Assembly: GCA_948844705.1 (NCBI GenBank)
Contig: CAQNVT010000042.1
Span: 1-5,067 of the forward strand
From: an uncultured Dorea sp.
Lineage (GTDB): Bacteria > Bacillota > Clostridia > Lachnospirales > Lachnospiraceae
DNA: 5,067 bases
Reading direction: 5' to 3'
The notes beneath the pieces were generated by a model. It did no database searches, was not told the DNA's origin, and worked only from the letters and a program-made list of their open reading frames with translations. The position numbers and the translations under genes were made by a program. Below, one piece after another: positions 1 through 5,067 of the stretch. Numbering within the stretch: position 1 is the first letter of the stretch; the number at the start of each line of letters is the position of its first letter.

Positions 1-56
1 AAGGGACAGGGTATTTTCAATCCGGGACGTAGTAAAATTAATTTTACAACGTCCCC
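1..56. repeat. REP-like element: GGGACAGGG motif plus long palindrome
   Basis: An AAGGGACAGGG motif (1-11) is followed by a palindrome at 24-55. The arm GGGACGT (24-30) pairs with ACGTCCC (49-55); after one A/A mismatch (31/48), GTAAAA (32-37) pairs with TTTTAC (42-47) around a TTAA centre. The right arm is followed by CACTTCG rather than a T-run, so it is not a standard intrinsic terminator, although it could end transcription from an upstream gene outside the window. A second GGGACAGGG motif lies at 4892-4903. From general knowledge, GGGGACRGG-type palindromic repeats recur between genes in clostridia and are often linked to REP-associated (RAYT, IS200-like) transposases; that link is inference here. 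The element may be cut by the window start. Confidence 0.6.
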
Positions 57-126
57 ACTTCGTTAGCTTATCTAATTAATATTCTATAAAATTTCCTAAA
101 ACAAATATTAAATAATAAAATATCTA

Positions 127-155
127 TTGACATATATAGTTAAAATGCCTAATCT
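127..155 (+). promoter_or_regulatory. Sigma-A type promoter of the marR-ABC-ABC operon
   Basis: A perfect -35 box TTGACA (127-132) is followed by a 17-base spacer and a weak -10 hexamer TAATCT (150-155, three of six consensus positions). The stretch upstream of the -35 (about 85-125) is almost pure A/T and could act as an UP element. Transcription would start near 161-163, inside the palindromic operator, leaving a leader of about 40 bases before the ATG at 201. The strong -35 with a poor -10 overlapping an operator fits a promoter meant to be repressed. Confidence 0.7.
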
Positions 156-176
156 ATTAGTTAGTCATCTAACTAA
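149..176. promoter_or_regulatory. MarR-type operator, two abutting CTAA/TTAG palindromes
   Basis: A perfect 8-4-8 inverted repeat is present: TTAGTTAG (157-164), a 4-base spacer TCAT, then CTAACTAA (169-176). A second perfect palindrome, CTAAT-CT-ATTAG (149-160), covers the -10 box and shares ATTAG with the first. The block can be read as CTAA-n4-TTAG joined to TTAG-n4-CTAA-CTAA. MarR-family dimers bind palindromes of this size, usually over their own promoter. The position over the -10 and the predicted start site, 24 bases upstream of a marR start codon, makes autorepression by the 201-710 product the natural reading. Binding itself is inferred. Confidence 0.72.
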
Positions 177-200
177 AAATGAATGTAAAGGAGGAGCTCC

Positions 201-710
201 ATGCTTAAAGAAAATCTTTCGATAGTTATGCTTCTGGAGCAGGTAAGCCATTTAAGCAGATACCATGCTATGAAAAGAATGGAGGCTATGGATATAAAAC
301 CGGGGCAGGCGGGTATCCTTTTTATATTGAAGGGCGAGGGAAGCATGCCGCAGAAAAAGCTGGCCGAGAAGATGGGGATCACGCCGCCTTCCATGACGGC
401 CGCTATTAAGAAGCTGGAGAACAGAGGATATATTATAAAGGAAGCGGATCCGCAGGATCAGAGAGTTTTTAAAATAGGATTGTCCGGAAAAGGAAGAGAA
501 TGCATCGAGAGCCTGAAGGGGATCATGGAGGATATTGAGGATACGGTCTTTCAGGACATTACTTATGAAGAAAAGCTGTTTTTAAGGCGGCTCCTTTTTG
601 AGATGAGGAAAAATCTTATGGATAATAAGGAGTTTCGGGGGATGGATATGTGCTCCTTTATGGAGAAAATGCGTCCGCCTGTACCGCCGGACGGAAAGGA
701 TGTTTTTTGA
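201..710 (+). CDS. MarR-family winged-helix transcriptional regulator
   Basis: This 169-residue protein is a likely homodimeric cytoplasmic repressor of its own operon, which would release DNA on binding a small molecule and so induce the downstream exporter. It has the usual MarR layout: an N-terminal dimerisation helix (about 3-30), a winged helix-turn-helix (about 33-95) with recognition helix around TPPSMTAAIKKLENRGYI (61-78), and a wing with DPQDQR (83-88) matching the conserved DxR of the family, then C-terminal dimerisation helices (about 97-141). A tail of roughly 25 residues ends in a Pro-rich stretch (PPVPPDG, 159-165) and carries Cys151; Cys101 is the only other cysteine. The length is slightly above the usual 140-150. 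The ATG is fixed by AAGGAGG (188-194), six bases upstream. The gene is first in the operon, 44 bases ahead of the first ABC gene. Family assignment is firm; the inducer is unknown. Confidence 0.93.
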   Translation: MLKENLSIVMLLEQVSHLSRYHAMKRMEAMDIKPGQAGILFILKGEGSMPQKKLAEKMGITPPSMTAAIKKLENRGYIIKEADPQDQRVFKIGLSGKGRECIESLKGIMEDIEDTVFQDITYEEKLFLRRLLFEMRKNLMDNKEFRGMDMCSFMEKMRPPVPPDGKDVF

Positions 711-754
711 CCATACAAGTAGCAACAGGTTAGCAGAAGAAAGGAGACTTGCAT

Positions 755-3049
755 ATGAGAAAATTATTTAAATTTATGAAACCGTACGTCGCTTCGGTAT
801 TTGCGATTCTGTGCGTGCTCATGATACAGGCATACTGTGAGCTGTCGCTTCCGACTTATACGTCTAATATTGTAAATGTAGGAATCCAGCAGAGCGGCAT
901 CGATGAAAGCATACCAAAGACAATAGCGGAGGAGGATTTAGAAAAACTGCTTTTGTTCGTGCCCTCCGATAAACAGGAGACGGTGCGGGCGGCATATGAG
1001 GAAGGAAAATACGGCGCATACCGCTATACAGGCGAAGGCAGTTCAGAGATACTGAGACTCAGCGAAACGGTTCTTGACAGCGAAGAAAAGCTCGGGGAGC
1101 TTTCCCGGATCCTGGCAAAGCCCATGATGCTCGTATCCGGTTTTGATTCCGGAAGCGATATGACAAAGCAGATGGAAAAGCAGCTGAAGGAGCAGATACA
1201 GAAGCAGATGGCAGGGATTCAGGAGCAGGCGCCGCTTCCGGAGATGGAGGAAATGTCTGTCTATGACATCTTTGCCATGATGCCGCAGGAGCAGCGGGAG
1301 CAGATGGTGTCGGCGATTACAGAGAAGCTTGACGATATGCCGGATTCCATCCTGGAGCAGGCGGGAACCGCCTATGTCCGTACCGCCTATGAGCACCTGA
1401 GCATTGATACCGATAAAATAAGCTCTGCCTATATCCGGAGCACCGGAGCGAAAATGCTGCTGCTTGCCGCGCTTGGCATGTGTGCAAGTATTATGGTGGG
1501 CTTTATGGCAGCCCGGGTCGGAGCCGGAATCGGCCGGGGATTAAGGAGAGATGTATTCCGCAAGGTAGTAAGCTTTTCTAACGCCGAGTTTGACAGATTT
1601 TCTACGGCATCCCTGATCACGAGAAGCACGAACGACATCCAGCAGGTGCAGCTTCTCTCCGTTATGGTGCTCCGTATGGTGCTCTATTCCCCGATCCTGG
1701 CGGCAGGCGGTATCTGGAAGGTATTTCACACAAATGTAGATATGTCGTGGATCATCGCTCTCGGAGTCGTGCTTATCATTTTGGTGGTCGGGACATTATT
1801 CCTTGTTGTCATGCCGAAGTTTAAGATCGTACAGAACCAGGTGGACCGCCTGAACCTGGTGAGCCGCGAGATCCTTACGGGACTTCCGGTCATCCGGGCG
1901 TTCAGTACGGAGGAATATGAAAAACAGCGGTTTGATAAGGCAAATAAGGATCTGACGAAGACAAATCTTTTTGTAAACAGGGCCATGACCTTTATGATGC
2001 CGGTCATGATGCTGGTTATGAACGGAATCTCCGTTCTCATTATATGGGTAGGCGGACACGGAGTAAATGACGGGAGCATGCAGGTGGGCGACATGATGGC
2101 GTTTATACAGTATACGATGCAGATCATAATGTCTTTCCTGATGATCTGTATGATATCGGTTATGCTTCCGAGAGCGGCAGTATCCGCAGAGCGTGTGGAT
2201 GAGGTGCTGCAAAGCAAAACTCTGATCCATGACCCGGAGCATCCGGAGAAGATAAGAGATTCGGGCGCGTTTGAAGGGGCAGGCAGGGGAGAGGTTGTTT
2301 TTGACCATGTGTCCTTCCGGTATCCGGGAGCGGAGGAAAATGTGTTAAGCGACATCTGCTTTGCCGCAAAACCAGGGCAGACGACAGCATTTATCGGAAG
2401 CACCGGAAGCGGAAAATCCACTCTGGTGAATCTGATTCCAAGATTTTATGACGTGACAGAAGGGCATATTTTCATAGACGGAACGGATATTCGTAAGATG
2501 AAGCAGCATGATCTGAGGGAAATGCTTGGTTATGTGCCGCAAAAAGGAGTGCTTTTTTCCGGTACGATCGCATCCAATATCCTCTACGGAAATCCGGACG
2601 GGGAGAAAGCCGGGATGACGGAGGCAGCAGAGATCGCTCAGGCGGCGGAATTTATCGGCGAAAAAAAGGAGGGCTATGAAAGCCCCATTTCTCAGGGAGG
2701 CTCGAATGTGTCCGGCGGTCAGAAGCAGAGACTGTCTATCGCCAGAGCCATTGCAAAGCATCCGGACATTTACATTTTTGACGACAGCTTCTCGGCGCTT
2801 GACTATAAGACAGATGTGACGCTAAGAAATGCATTAAAGAAGAAAACGAAAGAAAGCACGGTTTTGATCGTTGCCCAAAGGATCAGTACGATTCTCCATG
2901 CCGATCAGATCATTGTGCTGGATGACGGAAGGGTGGCAGGAAAGGGCACGCATAAAGAGCTGTTAAAAACCTGCGACGCTTATTATCAGATTGCCGCTTC
3001 TCAGATGTCCGAGGAGGAGCTTTTGCGAGATATGAAGGAGGTGGGTTAA
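755..3049 (+). CDS. ABC exporter half-transporter (TMD-NBD), degenerate-site subunit with large extracellular insert
   Basis: A fused membrane-ATPase half-transporter of 764 residues from ATG 755. AAGGAG (741-746) lies 8 bases from this ATG but only 2 from the in-frame TTG at 749, so 755 is preferred. TM1 spans about 10-32, TM2 231-258, TM4 330-355, TM5 410-437 and TM6 446-478; TM3 lies between TM2 and TM4. The NBD shows A-loop Tyr523, Walker A GSTGSGKST (548-556), Q-loop Gln596, signature NVSGGQ (651-656) and Walker B ending Asp676. The catalytic Glu is replaced by Asp677 and the H-loop His by Gln708. Those two changes mark the degenerate-site subunit of heterodimeric exporters such as TM287/288 and BmrCD. 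Related half-transporters are near 580 residues; the excess is an insert at about 45-230, between TM1 and TM2 and so predicted outside the cell. The partner gene starts one base after the stop. Drug efflux is likely, but lipid or peptide export cannot be excluded. Confidence 0.95.
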   Translation: MRKLFKFMKPYVASVFAILCVLMIQAYCELSLPTYTSNIVNVGIQQSGIDESIPKTIAEEDLEKLLLFVPSDKQETVRAAYEEGKYGAYRYTGEGSSEILRLSETVLDSEEKLGELSRILAKPMMLVSGFDSGSDMTKQMEKQLKEQIQKQMAGIQEQAPLPEMEEMSVYDIFAMMPQEQREQMVSAITEKLDDMPDSILEQAGTAYVRTAYEHLSIDTDKISSAYIRSTGAKMLLLAALGMCASIMVGFMAARVGAGIGRGLRRDVFRKVVSFSNAEFDRFSTASLITRSTNDIQQVQLLSVMVLRMVLYSPILAAGGIWKVFHTNVDMSWIIALGVVLIILVVGTLFLVVMPKFKIVQNQVDRLNLVSREILTGLPVIRAFSTEEYEKQRFDKANKDLTKTNLFVNRAMTFMMPVMMLVMNGISVLIIWVGGHGVNDGSMQVGDMMAFIQYTMQIIMSFLMICMISVMLPRAAVSAERVDEVLQSKTLIHDPEHPEKIRDSGAFEGAGRGEVVFDHVSFRYPGAEENVLSDICFAAKPGQTTAFIGSTGSGKSTLVNLIPRFYDVTEGHIFIDGTDIRKMKQHDLREMLGYVPQKGVLFSGTIASNILYGNPDGEKAGMTEAAEIAQAAEFIGEKKEGYESPISQGGSNVSGGQKQRLSIARAIAKHPDIYIFDDSFSALDYKTDVTLRNALKKKTKESTVLIVAQRISTILHADQIIVLDDGRVAGKGTHKELLKTCDAYYQIAASQMSEEELLRDMKEVG

Positions 3050-3053
3050 TATG
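3035..3053 (+). promoter_or_regulatory. Ribosome binding site inside the first ABC gene, coupling the two subunits
   Basis: AAGGAGGTG (3035-3043), a near-complete match to the anti-Shine-Dalgarno sequence, lies within the last codons of the first ABC gene, with its AGGAGG core nine bases before the ATG at 3051. The stop TAA (3047-3049) and the ATG are separated by one base, an arrangement typical of translational coupling that favours equal synthesis of two partner subunits. It supports 3051 over the in-frame ATGs at codons 12 and 24. Confidence 0.8.
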
Positions 3054-4871
3054 CCGGGACCAGGACATGGCGGGCCGGGCCGTATGGCAGGCGAGAAGGC
3101 CAGGGATTTTAAAGGAACGATGAAAAAACTCATGGGATATTTGGGAGAGTATAAGCTCCCGATCCTGTTCGTCATTATATTTGCGGTGGGAAGCACTGTT
3201 TTTAACATTGCGGGTCCTAAAATACTCGGAAAAGCAACAACCGAGATCTTTAATGGTCTTGTCGGAAAAATCACCGGCGGAGACGGTATAGATTTCGGGA
3301 AGATAGGACGGATTTTGTCAGGACTTTTATGCCTGTATCTGCTAAGCGCCTTGTTTTCCTTTATACAGGGCTATATTATGACCGGGATTTCCCAGAAGCT
3401 GACTTATCGGATGCGAAGAGAGATTTCTGAAAAAATACAACGGCTGCCCATGAATTATTATGATAAGATGACGCATGGCGAGATATTGTCCCGCATCACC
3501 AATGACGTGGATACCTTAAGCCAGAGCCTGAACCAGAGCGCGACGCAGGTGATTACCTCGGTCACGACGCTTGTCGGGGTATTTATCATGATGCTCAGCA
3601 TCAGTCCGCTTATGACGCTTATCGCGCTTTTGATACTTCCGGTTGCAGGAGGGTTTATCTCCGTGATTATAAAGCATTCCCAGAGATATTTTAAAGACCA
3701 GCAGGAATATCTCGGCCATGTAAACGGCCAGGTGGAGGAGGTCTATGGAGGACATAATATTGTAAAGGCATTTAATAAGGAAGAGGATGTGATTGCCGCG
3801 TTTGATCAGGATAATGATACACTCTACAATTCTGCATGGAAATCACAGTTTCTATCCGGAATGATGATGCCGATCATGCAGTTTGTAGGAAATCTCGGCT
3901 ATGTGGCAGTCGTTATCCTGGGCGGTTATCTGGCAGTAAAGCAGACGATAGAGGTGGGAGACATTCAGTCCTTCACTCAGTATGTGCGTAATTTCACCCA
4001 GCCGATCCAGCAGGTGGCGCAGGTGGCAAATATGCTGCAGTCCACGGCAGCGGCCTCGGAGCGCGTATTTGAATTTCTGGAGGAGACCGAGGAGGATCAG
4101 ACTGTGGAGCATGCCGTCTCCGTAGACGGACTGGAAGGAAAGGTAGAGTTCGATCATGTACAGTTCGGATATCATCCGGATCATATTATCATCCATGATT
4201 TCAGCGCACAGGTAAAGCCGGGGCAGAAGATTGCCATAGTAGGGCCTACCGGCGCCGGAAAAACGACAATGGTGAAGCTTCTTATGAGGTTCTATGATGT
4301 GAACAGCGGTGCGATCCGCGTGGGCGGCCATGATATCCGCAGCTTTAACCGGAGTGAGCTGAGACAGATGTTCGGAATGGTGTTGCAGGATACCTGGCTC
4401 TTTAAAGGAAGCATCGAGGATAATATCCGTTACGGAAAGCTTGATGCGACCCATGAGGAGGTAGTAGCGGCGGCAGATGCGGCATATGTGCACCGTTTTG
4501 TCCAGACCCTTCCGGGAGGTTATCAGATGGAGTTAAATGAAGAAGCAAGCAATGTTTCTCAGGGGCAGAAGCAGCTGCTTACGATTGCAAGAGCGATCCT
4601 TGCCGATCCGAAGATACTCATTCTCGACGAGGCGACCAGCTCTGTAGATACCCGCACCGAGGTGCGGATCCAGAAGGCGATGGATAATTTGATGAAGGGG
4701 CGGACCAGCTTTATCATTGCCCACAGATTATCGACCATCCGGGATGCAGATCTGATCCTTGTCATGCGGGACGGAGATATAGTAGAAATGGGAAATCACA
4801 AGGAGCTGCTTGAGAAGAACGGGTTCTATGCAGAGCTTTATAATTCGCAGTTTGAGAGCGCGGGCGCGTGA
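3051..4871 (+). CDS. ABC exporter half-transporter (TMD-NBD), catalytic-site subunit
   Basis: This 606-residue inner-membrane half-transporter is the predicted partner of the 755-3049 product. After a Gly/Pro/His-rich cytoplasmic start (MPGPGHGGPG, 1-10) come six TM segments: about 36-58, 88-112, 167-188, 189-208, 271-297 and 304-330. The NBD has A-loop Tyr374, Walker A GPTGAGKTT (398-406, Lys404), Q-loop Gln446, Walker B ILILDE with Asp526 and catalytic Glu527, and H-loop His558. Its signature is NVSQGQ (501-506), with Gln replacing the first Gly of the usual SGGQ. The working ATP site would pair this subunit's Walker motifs with the NVSGGQ of the other subunit, and the degenerate site the reverse, as known for TM288-type partners. 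Length is normal for the family and the TM1-TM2 loop is short, unlike its partner. Substrate is unknown; the MarR gene upstream argues for inducible efflux of a toxic compound. Bases 4759-4797 recur inverted at 5029-5067. Confidence 0.95.
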   Translation: MPGPGHGGPGRMAGEKARDFKGTMKKLMGYLGEYKLPILFVIIFAVGSTVFNIAGPKILGKATTEIFNGLVGKITGGDGIDFGKIGRILSGLLCLYLLSALFSFIQGYIMTGISQKLTYRMRREISEKIQRLPMNYYDKMTHGEILSRITNDVDTLSQSLNQSATQVITSVTTLVGVFIMMLSISPLMTLIALLILPVAGGFISVIIKHSQRYFKDQQEYLGHVNGQVEEVYGGHNIVKAFNKEEDVIAAFDQDNDTLYNSAWKSQFLSGMMMPIMQFVGNLGYVAVVILGGYLAVKQTIEVGDIQSFTQYVRNFTQPIQQVAQVANMLQSTAAASERVFEFLEETEEDQTVEHAVSVDGLEGKVEFDHVQFGYHPDHIIIHDFSAQVKPGQKIAIVGPTGAGKTTMVKLLMRFYDVNSGAIRVGGHDIRSFNRSELRQMFGMVLQDTWLFKGSIEDNIRYGKLDATHEEVVAAADAAYVHRFVQTLPGGYQMELNEEASNVSQGQKQLLTIARAILADPKILILDEATSSVDTRTEVRIQKAMDNLMKGRTSFIIAHRLSTIRDADLILVMRDGDIVEMGNHKELLEKNGFYAELYNSQFESAGA

Positions 4872-4891
4872 TATAATGAAGATTAAAATTA

Positions 4892-4908
4892 AAGGGGACA
4901 GGGCAAAA
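4892..4908 (+). repeat. GGGGACAGGG repeat motif downstream of the operon
   Basis: AAGGGGACAGGG (4892-4903) followed by CAAAA sits 20 bases after the stop of the second ABC gene. It matches the motif at positions 1-11 (AAGGGACAGGG) in the same orientation, so the operon is bracketed by the two copies. A related inverted copy, CCCTGTCTCCCT, is at 5006-5017. No T-tract or strong hairpin accompanies it, so it does not look like the operon terminator. Confidence 0.5.
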
Positions 4909-4940
4909 CAGCCAAATAAGACAGAAAAATGAGGTAGGAA

Positions 4941-5067
4941 ATGAAGGAAATCCAGTACGAGATTGTAAAGGAAATCGCCGTATTGACGATACGGGCATTT
5001 ACTTTCCCTGTCTCCCTGATTTTTGCCCGATTTCTCATTTCTACTATATCTCCGTCCCGCATGACAA
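4941..5067 (+). CDS. Start of a YdbC/PC4-like ssDNA-binding protein gene, apparently disrupted after about 15 codons
   Basis: ATG 4941 is preceded by GAGG (4931-4934), six bases upstream. The first residues, MKEIQYEIVKEIAVL, resemble from memory the start of small YdbC-family proteins (PC4-like, about 70-75 residues, thought to bind single-stranded DNA and transcription complexes), which go on with a Gly-Trp-Thr-Lys-Glu-Leu-Asn-type segment. Here the frame stays open to the window end (42 codons), but after about residue 16 the residues are hydrophobic and Ser/Pro-rich and unlike that family. From 5029 the DNA is an inverted copy of the second ABC gene. I infer a true gene start joined to foreign or rearranged sequence near 4984-4995. 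It could instead be an unrelated short ORF. The gene is probably not functionally tied to the exporter. Confidence 0.45.
   Translation, partial: MKEIQYEIVKEIAVLTIRAFTFPVSLIFARFLISTISPSRMT
5006..5017 (-). repeat. Inverted GGGAGACAGGG motif
   Basis: CCCTGTCTCCCT reads AGGGAGACAGGG on the minus strand, one inserted base away from the AAGGGGACAGGG at 4892-4903. Together they form an imperfect inverted pair about 100 bases apart, enclosing the YdbC-like gene start. It may be the outer end of a REP-like element or part of the rearranged tail; a chance match is possible for so short a motif. Confidence 0.3.
5029..5067 (-). repeat. Inverted partial copy of the second ABC gene
   Basis: Read on the minus strand, 5067 to 5029 matches 4759-4797 of the second ABC gene at 38 of 39 bases; the first 32 are identical and the single difference is at 4791/5035 (G versus A). 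The matched part encodes VMRDGDIVEM just after the H-loop. The match runs to the window edge, so it may extend further. Identity at third codon positions argues for a recent copy rather than an old paralogue. The minus-strand frame stays open to a TAA at 4889-4891, but past the repeat it no longer resembles an ABC C-terminus. Confidence 0.85.

Noticed and set aside
24..56. Intrinsic terminator at the window start
   Set aside because: The hairpin is strong but there is no T-tract after it on the plus strand, and the linked GGGACAGGG motif fits a REP-like element better.
63..75. TTAG-n5-CTAA as a second operator
   Set aside because: Only four bases per arm with an odd spacer in AT-rich DNA; too weak to list as a feature.
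749..754. TTG start six bases upstream of the first ABC gene's ATG
   Set aside because: AAGGAG would be only two bases from TTG, too close; it is eight bases from the ATG at 755.
1726..2421. 231-codon minus-strand ORF, and similar ORFs at 1796-2308, 2345-2761 and 3852-4493
   Set aside because: They lie wholly antisense to the two ABC genes, have no ribosome binding sites or recognisable domains, and follow from the codon bias of the real genes.
4876..4932. 18-codon ORF (MKIKIKGDRAKQPNKTEK) just after the operon
   Set aside because: It has no ribosome binding site, overlaps the GGGGACAGGG repeat and resembles nothing I know.
4872..4940. Terminator after the exporter operon
   Set aside because: No GC-rich stem followed by a T-run is visible on the plus strand, so the transcript may continue or end elsewhere.
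4889..5065. Minus-strand open frame running in from the window end, possible 3' end of a converging ABC gene
   Set aside because: Only the 39-base copied part resembles an ABC protein; the rest is antisense to the YdbC-like start and the repeat. Kept only as an alternative explanation of the inverted copy.
1..5067. CRISPR array, tRNA, rRNA, riboswitch or phage genes
   Set aside because: No spaced direct repeats, cloverleaf, rRNA or known riboswitch core was seen; the leader before the MarR gene is only about 40 bases.

Overview
The window looks like chromosomal DNA of an anaerobic, moderate-GC Clostridia, most likely a Lachnospiraceae (gut-type) bacterium. The grounds are strong AAGGAGG ribosome binding sites, very AT-rich spacers between mid-GC genes, GGGACAGGG-type short repeats, and proteins typical of that family. 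This placement is inferred from sequence style, not from a database match.

Layout: positions 1-56 hold a GGGACAGGG motif followed by a long imperfect palindrome (REP-like). Positions 57-126 are AT-rich with no gene. Positions 127-176 hold a promoter with a consensus -35, overlapped and followed by a two-palindrome CTAA/TTAG operator. Three co-directional genes then form one apparent operon: a MarR-family repressor (201-710), a 764-residue ABC exporter half-transporter (755-3049), and a 606-residue partner half-transporter (3051-4871), with only one base between the two transporter genes. No stem-loop with a T-tract follows the operon.

The two ABC proteins carry complementary defects. The first has Asp for the catalytic Glu and Gln for the H-loop His; the second has an altered signature (NVSQGQ). 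This is the known pattern of heterodimeric type IV exporters with one degenerate and one working ATP site (TM287/288, BmrCD, LmrCD). The likely system is a drug- or compound-inducible efflux pump under an autoregulated MarR repressor; the substrate cannot be read from the sequence. The first subunit also has about 185 extra residues between TM1 and TM2, predicted to lie outside the cell.

The last 130 bases are odd. A YdbC/PC4-like gene appears to start at 4941, but its reading departs from the family after about 15 codons. The final 39 bases are a near-exact inverted copy of an internal part of the second ABC gene. This is either a real inverted duplication or, more likely, a fold-back artefact at a contig end. 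Apart from this junction, the operon is a recognisable efflux cassette; I see no clearly new system.
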